From: Protula sp. h YS-2021
Taxonomy: Eukaryota > Annelida > Polychaeta > Sabellida > Serpulidae
Assembly (NCBI GenBank): GCA_949752745.1
Contig: OX457024.1
Coordinates: 111,914,104-111,978,103, forward strand
DNA length: 64,000 nt
Direction of reading: 5' to 3'
Part shown: positions 46,361 to 59,474 of the stretch, piece by piece
Numbering within the stretch: the first letter of the stretch is position 1
How the letters are laid out: each line of letters begins with the position of its first letter
The notes under the pieces: model-generated
The model's database searches: none
Told to the model about the DNA's origin: nothing
What the model saw: the letters and a program-made list of their open reading frames with translations, nothing else
Made by a program: the position numbers and the translations under genes

Positions 46361-46750
46361 CTGCATATTATATATATATGCATATTATCTGCATATTATA
46401 TGCATATTATATCGCTGTCACATGTATGTTATTTTATATCTTCATTTCATCTATATTGCATTTACATGATATCTGTAGAATATCTGCAGTATATCTTATA
46501 TCTATTCTAGACCTATATTAATTCCCTATATCTTCGTTACATGTAGGTTCTGTGTTATATCTGCATGAAATCTATATGATATGTAGATGATGTCTCTGTG
46601 GTATCTCTCTGATTCTTGTGTTATACTTCGCTTATTTCTGTATTCTGCTTCTAGTATATCTGTGTTATATCTCTCATACCTCTTTTATATCTCTATTATA
46701 TGTACGTTATATCTATCTAACATTTATAATATATATATATATATATATAT
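46271..46750. repeat. (TA)n tracts and end of satellite
   Basis: A (TA)n tract of about 85 bp at 46,272-46,356, then more satellite words, then a short TA tract (46,727-46,750) directly against the right arm of the inverted repeat. Confidence 0.9.
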
Positions 46751-49700
46751 ACACCTACCTTGCGACCTGGGGAGACCATGCTTATAAATAATAGATGGGG
46801 AGACCAAATGTATATCCCTTCTCTTCCGTGTTTTTTCTTTTGTTATCGCATAGATATTTTAAATTAATATTATTGTTATTATCTGTTATGGTTGTTTTGA
46901 AAAAAACACAACAATAACAAATAAACAAAAATTCGAGGTCTCCATTATTCGACCAACTTTTTTGCCAGAAACACACCCACTAAAAGAGACCGTCTCCTTA
47001 GTTTTGTATATGAGCCCGGTTCTCCAAATGATCATTTTTAGCAGAGTCAGTGGACTCGCTAAATCTTTTTTTTATTTTTTGTAATTTAATAATTTACTGG
47101 CACTTTATACAAGTTTTAGAGGAGAGTTATTCGGAATAAAAACAATTCACAGTTTCGTCTATTTCCGCGAGAGTTGTGGTTACAAACTTCAGGTAATTTT
47201 GTTTGTATTGTTTACATCTACCCGCCAGAGACGAAGAGAAGTAACTAATGAAAATAACTTGAAAGAAAGCAGTTAAACTAAATAACAAAATACTTGAAAC
47301 TATTACATGCAGCTTGAAGACTACTTGACATATTACTGCCGTGCAGAGTAAGCTCTTATCTTATGTTTTAGCACAAAACCTATATTTTCGCCCTCTTGTT
47401 TACAGTTACCAATGGTAAAACTAGTCCCAGCGGGCCCTTTCTATTCTTGAGTTCACGTCACAACCTTACATCTACCAATAAGATTTAACATTTTCATCAC
47501 GTGATCAAAAACTGCCAGTTCTTGCGTGGGGGCAAAACGCAATTGCAGACATTTTGGCCAATTTGTCACATGCCAGGAAGCTAGCTCTTTGAATAATTTT
47601 TACCATTTAGAAAAGTGTTATTACTTAGCTTAAATAGCGAAGAAGTTGTATTGGTATTAAACTGCTATAAACTCCAAATATCGCTCATTATGCCCCCAGT
47701 TACCCACAAGCCACATCACACTTAGGGCGTTCCCAATAAAAATGTGCAAAAGTTCTGCGTTTCGAATAAAAGTAACCGGGTAAAAAATGAAAGAAATGAT
47801 AGAGAAATTTCACCTAAATGTCAAATTTCTCTTGCACCAAAGAGCAGTCAGGTTTTTAACAACTCCTGTGCTATTTAAAAATGTATTATAAGTTTTAACA
47901 AATAGTTTCAAGTTTCAATTTCTTTTATGTTCCGAGTATAAGCTGTTTTTGCGATATTTCTTCCATATTTTTCTGTCATTTCTTTAATTTTTTTGGTTCC
48001 CTCGCAGTCGAAAATCAAATTTCTTTCGCAAATTATTCGAAACACCCAAAGTGTGACTTGGCTTATTGCATGAAGATGACTTGATCAATCTTCCTAGGAC
48101 AGAAATGGTCACAGTTCCTGTAATAAGCCAGTTCGCATTTTCGGGTCTTTCCGGTGAAGATGTTGTTTCGGCTGCAAACATTTTTGGGATAAATTATAAA
48201 GAAATGATAAGGAGAAAACATCAAGTTTCTAATTTTCTTTCAACATGCACGCTTTCAAATTTATGAAGCCATCATATGATCTTTAAAAGCTATTTTACAT
48301 ATTATTCAGTCCCTTTAATAACCAACATGTGAATATGTTGCTGGCAAAATGGAATTTCGTTGATTTTTTTCGGTTTTCATCTATCATTTCTTTATATCCT
48401 TATCCCACCTGAATTCAGCCGAAACGTAAAAACTTTTCTGAAAAAGTCAAAGTGCGAATTGGCTTATTGTACAGCCATAAGCCAATTCGCACTTTTGGAT
48501 CTTTCCAGTGGAGGTGTTGTTTTGACTGCAAATGTTGGGAGATAAATTATAAAGAAATGATAAGGGAAAACCTCAAAATTCTAATTTTCTTTGAAGATGC
48601 ACACTTTCAAATTTATAAACCCATCATACGATCTTCTAAAAAGTATTTTATATATTATTCAGTCCCTTTAATAACCAACATGAGAACATGTTTGCTGGTA
48701 AAATGGAATTTTGTTGATTTTTACCGTTTTTTCTATCATTTCTTTATATCCTTATCCCACCTAAATTCAGCCGAACCGCAAAAACTTTTTGGCAAAAGTA
48801 AAAGTGCGAATTGACTTATTGTTGCTGTGTGAGATAATGGGAGATTTTATATCCTGATCCCAAGAATATTTTTCTCAGTACAAAATTGTTGTTTAACCAC
48901 AGAAATTGTGCATTGTGTTTATAATTGGGTCATTTGTGTGATGCACTCTTTCTAAATTAACGCCAGCGGCCTGAGTCATGCGCCGAGATTAACAAAATTG
49001 ACATCAATGACACGTTCTATTATAGGAACTATCACTCTTGCTGTCATAGGAAGACCGCAAGAGTGATCTGGGACTAAGTTAAAACCAATAATCATGGCAC
49101 CAAATTGCCCGTCATTACACTGGCACAATTCAGTTATTGCCTGCAGATATTGGCAATAATTTTTGTTTAGGGACAGGCCGTAACCATAGCCAACCTGGTA
49201 TATTCACCCGTAAACCAGTGGCGGCATTCGCGAAAGTGTCAGTTTAAACTTAGAGTCAATCTAAGTGCAAAAATGTAACAGTAAACTTTCCCGTTGGTTA
49301 AACTTAGCGGTATTCACAAAATGTAAGTTTAAACTTCCACTCAAGTATAAGTTCAAACTTCTAAGTTTACTTCGGACTACACTTAGATTTCTAAGTTCAA
49401 TCCCACGCGATATTTAAAGTGCTTTGTTTACCTTGGCAACAATGAATTTGTTGAGATTAAATGAAGAATATGAAAGGGTTTTTAGGAGGGAAAGTGTTTC
49501 GAGATAGGAGTAATCCGTTTGAAGTTTACAATGACGATGAACTCTTAACTTGACATAGATTTTCAAGAGAAGATATTCATTTTTTGGTGGAAAATCTCGA
49601 AAATGTGGAGTCGGAAACAAGAAGAAGCTTTGCCGCCCCGAAACATCTAAAAGTTTTCATCGGCCTTCGATATTTATATTGACAACCAGTTTATACGATT

Positions 49701-50560
49701 ACGATTAGTCGCACTCTTTATGAAAATTTTGCAATATTGACTTAGAATGTAAGTTGATAAACTTACGTATTGAATGTGACTTAAGTAAACAAACTTTAAT
49801 CTTGAGATCTAAGTTCAATATCTAAGTAAATAAACTCAGATGTTCGTGAATACGGCCACAGATACAAGAGAATGTACCTGTCGTCAACTGTACCTCACGA
49901 CCGCCACTCCCGAAAAGTTAATTTCATCCCGAATCAAAACATCTATTTTACAAAATAAAACATTTCCTTAAGTGTTTATGCAAACACTTATTAACACAGA
50001 ATAAGAACAAGGGCGGAGATGAGAATTTTTCTTTGCATGTATGCTTTTTTTGGTTCGACTGCCACAGGTTGCTTGCCTAACAATTTTTATGCAATGAACT
50101 GGCAATCTCAGGGCGAAGCACAGCAAGACAAGTATCGAACTATGCCACAACAGCATGTGAAACTGGTTTTTGAGAAGGCTGTCATACCATATTAAACAGT
50201 GATGGTTCATTTTTCCGTTTCTGATATTTCCCCGAGATACTACCCCAGCTGACCCCTCAAGGCCACCGGATGTTTACACATTAAACGATATATTAACTTA
50301 TAAATGCATATCACCTACGGCCGCATTGAAGGCCAGACTTGGAAATCTTAATTTCGAAGTAACTACAATTTGCCATCCTTTTTGGGAGGGAGGGAAATGG
50401 GGGAGCTTTAATACATTTTCTGCACCCAAGGAACGGGGAAGGGGAGAAGGGGAAAATAAATACAAGCAAGCATTTTTTTTTGGCTTTTCAATCTTTATTG
50501 AATAAACATCAAGTTGATGCCATATAGCTTATTTAAATATTTTTCCGCCTAAGCATCATA
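46751..50560. repeat. Right arm of 3.8-kb inverted repeat
   Basis: Reverse complement of 1-3,788; 22 bp longer in net terms. It contains the mirrored MITE trio (about 48,477-48,819, 48,123-48,467 and 47,705-48,067). It has a unique insertion of about 28 bp near 49,018-49,050 that creates a perfect 11-bp hairpin. Confidence 0.95.
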
Positions 50561-50884
50561 TACCAAATAACAAAATGTACGGGCACATACACAGGAAAAC
50601 AATGGGAGATCCATCGCGTCATTTCATTTCTCAATGTAAATTTACTTTGAGATTACTACACGACTATTTCTTTGAAGAACTACTAAAAAATGAAACACTT
50701 TATTGTATCAAAATAAATTCATTTTAAAAATCTTTGCAAAATCGCGTTTCGTTGTTTTTGTTTTATTTCTATTATTATTTTTATTTGGTTTAACCACCAA
50801 TATGTGGGTGTAACTGAGATAATAGTAAAGGTTTTTTAATTATTATTTTACAGAGAGCATGCATGAAAATAGTAAATAGGGGGA
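50561..50884. other. No gene seen
   Basis: AT-rich sequence just outside the right arm. Whether it is also mirrored left of position 1 cannot be seen. Confidence 0.4.
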
Positions 50885-51492
50885 CTTTGGTCTCCCTATT
50901 TACTATTTTTATTTATGGTCTCTCTAACTATTTTTTACCTATGGTCTCTAAGTGACACCTTTAGTGTCTTTCAACATATACAAAAGGTGTCCCTATGTTG
51001 GCTTATTCTGTGTGCATATATTATCAAATGTGTGTATATATTATCAACTTTTTTGTTAGTGCCATTGTAGGTTCAACTCCTGCAGGGTGCACGCATAACG
51101 ATTTCTTATGCCGAGTTACTGCGCTCTCCGGTGGTGGCACATCAAACTTTAGTAATATAGTAAATAGGGGGACAAATGTGCATCATATATAATAATCAAA
51201 GATATATAACCCAAAAATACAACTTTGGTAGACCATACTTTGGTCTCCCTATTTACTATTTTTTATCTATGGTCTCTCTAAGTGACACCTTTAGTGTATT
51301 TTAACATATACAAAAGGTCTTCCTATGATGGCATATTCTGTGTGCATATATTACCAAATGTGTGTTTATATTATCAACTTTTTTGTTAGTGTCATTGTAG
51401 GTTCAACTCCTGCAGGGTGCATGCATAACGATTTCTTATGCCGAATTACTGCGCTCTCCGGTGGTGGCACATCAAACTTTAGCAATATAGTG
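50885..51492. repeat. Two ~330-bp tandem copies
   Basis: The block with tttggtctccctatttact, agtgacacctttagtgt, gtaggttcaactcctgcagg and gcgctctccggtggtggcac occurs at about 50,890-51,165 and 51,240-51,490. Each copy has a T-arm/B-box-like word (GTAGG-TTCAACT-CCTGC). Confidence 0.8.
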
Positions 51493-51870
51493 ATAAAATA
51501 TATGCATATCCCACCAATACTCCTCACTCCTCAATAAAACCAGTAAACGTCACATTTTTGTTACGTTTGAGCCGCTCGATCGCTTTCTCAACATATCTTC
51601 TAACACTAGCTAATGTTTGACTTCCTGCACCTCCGTCCCAATGATTTGTTTATTTCGCTTTGCTGGAGGGGGCGGGTGGGGTGAGTGAGTGTTGCGCTGG
51701 TTTCGAGGGCAGCGTATCACAAACTAGCCGTTTCAGTCGTTTGTGTAACGAACCGAGTATCGCGACGACTGTACAACATTTGGTATTTTGTCACTTAGAT
51801 CACGGCAAAATATGGCAGGATCTGTAAAATTAAATTTCAGGTGTAATGAGCGTCCATGATCAGTTCGCGG

Positions 51871-52851
51871 TCATACTGTAGAAATCGGATAACGACAGCT
51901 CTGTAGCAAACAGGCACAGCGCATGCTTTGTGACGAGATTGTCGGAGTTGAAGTGGAACAGGTGCAAAACTGCGAAGCGAGACTGTCATAGTGAATGCCA
52001 TCCTTCCTCTTGTGAATGGGCGAGTGGTGAGCAAGCGTCATTTTCTCGTATTTGTCCAGCTCAGCTCTCAAGTAGTTCTTTAATAAGGAAGCCCCGATCT
52101 GCCCACCATTCATCCGATGCATCCACATAATCTAGTATTTTAAAAAAGAAGTCAGAAAAGATCTGTTCTGTTCACGCAATCTACTCAGTATTTTGTCACT
52201 TCATATACCCTCGAAAAAAGCAGCAGTTTGAATTGAGGCTTCTTCCGCACTGGGTTCACAGCTGGTGTACATTGAAGATGGCAAAGTCTCACTTGTCGCA
52301 AACATCGATCTTTCCTGGCGTTTCTAGTCTGGCAATCACGTCATCATCATTTGTTTTCTTGTGCTTAAGGAAGAAGCCACCCCTGAATTTACGAAACGGA
52401 AAACATGCCTTGATATGCTCATTTAAATCTCTGAAATATCAATTCATGTACTTCATTATCGTACCGCTTTTAAAGTAATTCTAAAACAAATTAAAGTACA
52501 GTACCATACATCTCTATATGCTTCAAAATAAAATATTACATGACAAGCCGCATCAAGTTCATCTCTTTCGTCACAATTTAAATTCCTATTAGGCATACTG
52601 AAACAAAGTTTACGTGTCAATCATTAATTCTAACATTTTGAACACTTTAACCTTGGCAAAGATATAATATTCCATACCTGTTAACAGAATTAGATACTGG
52701 CACGAGAAAATTAGAAAGTACATCTAAAGCTTCTCCTGAGGACATGACAACATCTGTTGAAGCTTTCTTGTCACTTGAATTCTGCGGAGTCTGGTTTTTT
52801 ATTCTTGTAAAACCTCGGGCCGCATATATGCAAGGTTCGACTGAAGTTATC
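51871..52851 (-). CDS. Probable multi-exon gene, unknown protein
   Basis: Minus-strand exons with good borders: 52,851-52,678 (acceptor tttttgcag, donor AACAG|GTATGG; 57 codons, CIYAARGFTRIKNQTPQNSS...ALDVLSNFLVPVSN); 52,597 to about 52,540 (acceptor ctttgtttcag; MPNRNLNCDERDELDAAC); 52,430-52,293 (acceptor gatatttcag, donor CAA|GTGAGA; LNEHIKACFPFRKFRGGFF then LKHKKTNDDDVIARLE); and an open stretch from about 52,128 down (SLLKNYLRAELDKYEKM). The first two exons join in phase. The later junctions do not with the borders I chose, so donor choice or an extra exon is unresolved. The family is not recognised. Confidence 0.45.
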
Positions 52852-55800
52852 CTGCAAAAATATATCCAATAAACGTTCGATAATTTTCAACATATAAAAA
52901 TGAAGCGAGTGACAACCTTTTAATTAGTACGAGTACTATTGCTCCTTTGTTTGCGCGGGCCACACAGTCATATCTGTAACATGTAGGGACCTTAACCAAC
53001 ATCAACAATAACAAATACATGTGCTCTGTAGTTCCAAAATATTATTTTGGAATATTATGAAAACAAGTTGCTGATAGTGCACCGTGAACGTAAATTTGCA
53101 TGCAGCAACTGAAGTTGACTTTTGGCCTATCTAGGTCAAATTCACTTCTTTTCCTCCTCTCATGTATTCACCCCACCCCGTGGATTTTAAATTGGCTATC
53201 CTTAAAAGTATGAAAGTATGAATTGGCTTATTCAAAACTATTGTGCTCTATGTTATAACTATCAATATATCATGGAACAAGTAGTAGTACTAGTCAGTCA
53301 CCAGGCTCTATGGCATCTAAACCGGCCAGGGATTAGTATTTCCATGAATGAAAACTTTAATATCTACAGCCAAAGGAGATTAAAACACCATGGAGCAGAA
53401 ACTGACACACTTTCAGTCAATGGCGAAGCTCGAACCAGCAACACGGGTTTTCTCCAGGCTTTTCCAGCGAAAAAGAACAAAGTATATTGATGTTTTAGTG
53501 TTTATCTACCGTTTCAGCACAATTTATTTTTATAGATTTCAGATTTATCTAGAAATACATAGAGTATGAAATCTTCGCAATATTAAATCGCCGAATATCT
53601 ACTGTTCTAAGTGAGTTGAGCAAATAATAAAATTTTTCGAAAGGGGTATTCATGTTTCTATAACACATTTCAAGTTAAAAAAAAAAAAATCTATCACAGA
53701 TGCATGAAAACAACAAGAATTGTTACAACGATAACAATTCAGAAAAATAATTTAACAATACAACAATATTGTCAAGGCAATATTGTCAAGGCAATATTGT
53801 CTATGAAACAGAGTCAAAATTAAAAACAGAACCTTTTAATCACGCGCACTTTATGGAAAATTAAATGACTGATATACGTTTCCTTTCAGGCCAATAGAAG
53901 GAAGCAATTATTATTTCATCTAAATTATTTCAAGCTGGTCATCCATAAAAAAATCATGAGTGTTTATTTAGATGTCGATTAGTCGGTCTAGTTAAAAAAA
54001 ATGAGAAAACTAACGCACATAGCACCAGAATAAAACACAAATACGATTTAAGACAAGTCTTAATCATTGACGACTATTTGAGACATCTTAAATTCAAAAC
54101 CAATCCAGAACATAATTCAACAATTATTTTTACACGATAAATATCAAAAAGGTTTCGGGAACGAATTCAAAAAAAAATTATTTGGATGGGCGGGTAGAAT
54201 TTTTACACTTTAAATAAAGGTATTTTCCAAAATTCAAAACGAGGCGATCGTACGGAATTCCCTTTTGTCACGTGCTAAGGTGGTACTTTCCTGATATGAG
54301 TTCCAAGGAGGTTTTTTTGCTATAACAAATTAAACAGAAGCGCTAAAATAACACACGAGCGTTCGCTTTCGTACCGCAAACTGAACGCACGCAACATCTT
54401 TCGATTTTTGACGCGACACGGTGTTGAAACGAAAACGCGATAAAAAATCAACGCATATATGACATCATAACGCAAACCTGAAATCATGTGACACATCGAC
54501 CGTCGTACAAATTAATCACATGATCTCTGACTCCGCCCCTTTTGAAAATGATTGACAGTTAATATGAATAAATTTTATACACGACAGTAAGGAAGGTATA
54601 AGCCAGGCCTGTGCTACAGAGACAGAGGGAGAGTACTCGTTTGAATATAAGCCGGGCTTGTGTCACAGAGAGAGAGAGAAAACTCGATCAATAACGAAAC
54701 AGTACAGATCAGCTGACAAGCAGCAAGACCGCTGCCTTGGCCTATACATAGTAAACAAACAGTACACGGTACACGGCAAAGTTTTATCGGTAGAAATAAA
54801 ACGCTTTGAAAATAGATCTGGATAAAGTTTTATCAAAATTATGAGCATAATGGAAAGCTGAATATACCTTTTAAGATTTGATCAATTTTGAGAGGTCTAT
54901 TTTAAGTAACAACACGATAAATTTGAGTTGAACACAGGATACTTGAAACACGTTTTAGTACAGTTTTTTAGGTAAGCTTCAACGCAATATGTTTCAAATT
55001 TTGGGGCCGTTTTAAACGACTGAATTTGGGGAGATCTCGTAAGATTAACTATTTTAAATTTTCCAAAAAATAAAATGTGTTACTGAGCAGTTTAACGCGT
55101 ACGCGGGACTGCCGAATATAACCAGGCCGCAAAAATTGCACACAAAAGAATGGCCTATAACTCAGTGGTCTTGGCTGCACTGTACGTGAGGGAGAGAGCT
55201 TTGAAGGCAGCTGCGAGCAATAAACATCAGCTGATTATATTAAACATTAGTACAGTAGCTTTAGCCGAAAATGACCGAAAAATAAAAAGTGCAATTTCTG
55301 CCATAACATGCGTCCCAGGCTGTGAAACTAGAAAGATTTCGTACACATTTTACCAAACTTTTAACTCGAAAAAAAAAACAATAATAAACACCCAGAGCTG
55401 AAGGTGACCTGTGGAATTAGGATTAAAGTCCTAAAAAAAAGTTAATATTTTTTGACAACCACATGCTGCCACAGACAGGGTGGGGGGGGGGGGGGTGGGG
55501 GCTTCCGAAGCTTTAACTATATTTCAAACAAAATTTATCACAAATATCGAACAGTTACGCACGGTTTATAAAACATTCGTTCACCAGTAGGGAGGGGAAG
55601 GAGATCATTTTTTTTATTGAAACATATTTTATTTAACATTATAACATGCCCCAAGTGACATAACATGCCCGTATAAAGAAATTATGACACCACATCGGAA
55701 TTTTAAGATCGCTAACAAAATTAACCTGACATTCATGGAAAATTATACAGAATTCAACTACGTCTTTCACAAAACAACTAGCGTAAACATGATTACAATA

Positions 55801-56092
55801 TACATGTCCACTGGGCATATTGTAAACTTTTAACTCTGCATTTTCACTGAAAACTATTGCAATGTTTGTTATTTACACAACAGCAGGAGTCATTAATTTG
55901 ACTGGAAATCAATGACAAGTTTTTTTGTTTTGCTTTTTTTAAATCAAAACTCGGTGGTAAAAAGAGAGAAATATTCTGGGAATAAAACAACAATATTTAC
56001 TGAAAGTAAAGGGTAAATTTTAAACCTGTCATTGACTAATTACGACCTATTTTGACTAATTATGAACCTTATTGAACACCGCTTTGGATTAG
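52852..56092. other. Mostly single-copy, no firm gene
   Basis: AT-rich sequence with a triplicated gtcaaggcaatatt word (53,772-53,800), a frame at 55,150-55,401 beginning MAYNSVVLAALYVRERALK that may be coding but lacks borders, and a G-run of about 15 at 55,481-55,500. 54,600-54,680 has two copies of ataagccgggcttgtg. Confidence 0.35.
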
Positions 56093-56241
56093 GCAGTTAT
56101 TATTTTCACTGCGGTCTTCGAGAGTCTCACGTTGGAATTCAAGGCGCTGAAGTCATGAAAAGAAGCCAAAAGTTCACAGTCTCATTTTACACAGACGAAC
56201 TGGCGGAAAAAGTCACTGAAGGAAAATTGCGGAAAGTGGCG
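56093..56241 (+). CDS. Possible exon, unknown protein
   Basis: The stretch is bounded by acceptor-like tttggattag and donor-like GCG|GTATGA. It is open throughout and reads YYFHCGLRESHVGIQGAEV...YTDELAEKVTEGKLRKVA. Its composition is protein-like. No neighbouring exon was identified. Confidence 0.3.
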
Positions 56242-57893
56242 GTATGATACATCTGAGGCAAACCTTAGTCGAAGCTCATCAACACCAGAAAGGTTCTGCT
56301 TCGTTTGGTGCCATCGACCCCATGGTGCGTCTAACCCCTCAGGGCTCGCTTAATGCACATCCTAAAGGCTTGAAACTAGTTGCAAATGAAAGTCCGTGAA
56401 CAGGTCCTTTATCCACTAAACCAATCACAATGAATTTTTAAGAATTTCTGCTATACAATCGAGAAATTGACCATAAACTGAACTGCCTAACACTCTACAC
56501 AACTGGGCAAAATAGCCCTCAACATTTCACAGATTCCTGACACTTTTTTTTCCAAAATGTGACTCTTAAAGTACACATACTGAACTGACACACGGGGCGA
56601 GGGCAACAAGAAAATTCCATTGCAATGTGATGGCTACTGTTCTAGAGGAGGGGGCGGGGGCTGTAATCAACCAAAAAAGTACAAACAATTTATACTCACA
56701 AATTAATACGATAACTGGCGTTACTATCCAGCAAAAATACCCAAGCGTAAGATATATTTCTACCAGAAACCTTCGCTTTCATAGACACGCCTAACAAATC
56801 CATTTTCCTTGAATCTTTTAGAACCAATTATTCCGCTGATATAGCGACGTTATTTTACCCAGACAGCAGTACACACAGCCTGTCTGAAACCCAGCAACAG
56901 AGGTTTGCTAGTGCGTGTTTTACAAACAGGAGTATTTAAGTAACGCAACACGTTTGCCAAACACTGCACACACAGAGTACTGAGGAAACAAAACAAGTAT
57001 ATGAATCAATAGCGCACAGATAGAGGCCTTAGTTGGGTTATGTCAAACATTTTGCCTGTATTAAATTAAATGCGATTTAGATATACAAACTTACTGTAGC
57101 CTCATTTAAATCTTAGGATTTTCACAATAGTAGTCGTTTGTTTTGACTATAAATCAATGACAAGGTTTCATTTTTTCCCAAAATTTGGCCACCGAAAAGC
57201 AAGTTATTACATGAACTAAACAGAGTGTTGATAAGGGAGATTTTTTGGGATTGGAGGGGGATTCTGTACCTGTCATTGAAAGCCAAAATTCCACTTATTA
57301 CTTAATTTCAACCGAAATAAACACGCACGCCATCCAGAGGTTGCTAGCACTTTGATGAAATTCTATTTTTCTTTCAATATATGGATTTTGGGTTCGGATG
57401 TTTTTTAATTGGTTTGCTGGATATATTTGCTTCTAATACTTAACTTAATATTCGGTTCACGATCAGGTACAAGCAACTATTCAGTGTATGCCTACAGACA
57501 CACAGATGTCAAATACTTGCTGACACTCTCTCGACCCATGTAAAGTTCTAGCTACCTCTTACCACTAAGTAACACTGCAAGTATTCTCAGCCTATGCTTA
57601 CATGAACGCTTGTATATTGGAAGTCAGATCACGCACGCAATTTTCACATTCAAATCACAGGTTCTGTATCTCCATGTTTACACTCAGACTCTTCACGCTC
57701 GTTGTAGTGCACATCCAATGATAAAATAGTGCAAAATGTTTCAAGCGATACGTTACAAGAGCATATAAAAAGAATTAGATCCCATCGCATTTCTGCTAAA
57801 ACACAAAAATTATAGAAAAGAGGTGGCAAATAAGTATCCATATATTGCTACAAATTATATCCAACATCAAAACATAAATTCATACGCCCAAAC
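56242..57893. other. No gene seen
   Basis: Unremarkable intergenic sequence with a G-rich patch at 56,645-56,660. Confidence 0.35.
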
Positions 57894-59474
57894 TTTTTTT
57901 TATTCGAAACAGTCAGAAATTTGCACTTCCGCAACTTCTTCCGCAACATATGTGTTTCGACTGTTTGCGACGCCGTCGCAGGCCATTCAATAAGTGAGAT
58001 ACAAAGCATACCTAAAATTCCCGAGAATTTTCTTTATTCTTATATATATATATACTTTAAACTGCAATACCATACTATAGTATTACATTTAAGAAAAAAA
58101 ATATTGTGCAACTATATCTACTTATTCTCCGTATGTAGGTTTTTTAATACAATGGTCTCCCAATGAAAAATTATGACATTAAAACTGTGATATTAAAAGT
58201 TGTCTACAGAGTTATGTTTAATAAAATCATGTATATAGCAATGGGTCTAGGACAATTTTTACTATTTTGAGTAAATCAATAAATAAGATAAGTTTATAAA
58301 TTAGTTGTAGCTACTAGGTTTTAATTAAGGGGAAATGGGCTGTACTGTGATAATAACACAAGGTGGTACTCATCTCTTGTTGTTTTTTTTTTTTCAAAAA
58401 AAAAACAGTGACAATGTTGAAAGGACAATTACACGCCTCCAATTAAAAGATAAAGGGGCAATAACTTGTTAGAAAAGAGAGAAAAAAATACAAATAAAAA
58501 AATAAGACCAAAAACTAAATTGGGGAAATAGGCCTAACAGGGAATTGTTCTACGAAGGGAATTGTTCTGAGGAAGGGGAAATTGCCGGGGAGAATTGACT
58601 GGGGGAATTGTCTGGGTTGCATTGTCCTGTTCCCTTTAGCAATATATTAAAACTTAATACTGCTAGTACAAGTGCTAAAAATTAAATTCTCGGATTTTTT
58701 TTATTCGAAACAGTCAGAAATTTGCACTTCCGCAACTTCTTCCGCAACATATGTGTTTCGACTGTTTGCGACGCCGTCGCAGGCCATTCAATAAGTGAGA
58801 TACAAAGCATACCTAAAATTCCCGAGAATTTTCTTTATTCTTATATATATATATACTTTAAACTGCAATACCATACTATAGCATTACATTTAAGAAAAAA
58901 AATATTGTGCAACTATATCTACTTATTCTCCGTATGTAGGTTTTTTAATACAATGGTCTCCCAATGAAAAATTATGACATTAAAACTGTGATATTAAAAG
59001 TTGTCTACAGAGTTATGTTTAATAAAATCATGTATATAGCAATGGGTCTAGGACAATTTTTACTATTTTGAGTAAATCAATAAATAAGATAAGTTTATAA
59101 ATTAGTTGTAGCTACTAGGTTTTAATTAAGGGGAAATGGGCTGTACTGTGATAATAACACAAGGTGGTACTCATCTTTTGTTGTTTTTTTTTTCAAAATA
59201 AAACGTGACAATGTTGAAAGGACAATTACACGGCCTCCAATTAAAAGATAAAGGGGCAATAACTTGTTAGAAAAGAGAGAAAAAAATACAAATAAAAAAA
59301 ATAAGACCAAAAACTGAATTTAGGGAATAGGCCTAACAGGGAATTGTACTGAGGAAGGGGAAATTGCCAGGGAGAATTGACTGGGGGAATTGTCTGGGTT
59401 GTATTGTCCTGTTCCCTTTAGCAATATATTAAAACTTAATACTGCTAGTACAAGTGCTAAAAATTAAATTGTCG
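57894..59474 (+). repeat. 801-bp tandem duplication
   Basis: 57,894-58,694 and 58,695-59,474 are near-identical, offset 801 (tattcgaaacagtcagaaat at 57,901 and 58,702). Differences are few: single bases, poly-T length and a missing 17-bp repeat of gaattgttctacgaagg type in copy 2. An 81-residue frame is present in each copy but looks incidental. Confidence 0.95.

Noticed and set aside
40796..46787. Long Tyr/Ile/Leu/Ser frames that look like membrane proteins
   Set aside because: The TATCTACATTA satellite read in three frames; all frames look alike and no start context is present.
51070..51420. tRNA gene in each of the tandem copies (T-arm-like GTAGG-TTCAACT-CCTGC)
   Set aside because: No matching acceptor or D-arm upstream; at best a SINE-type B box.
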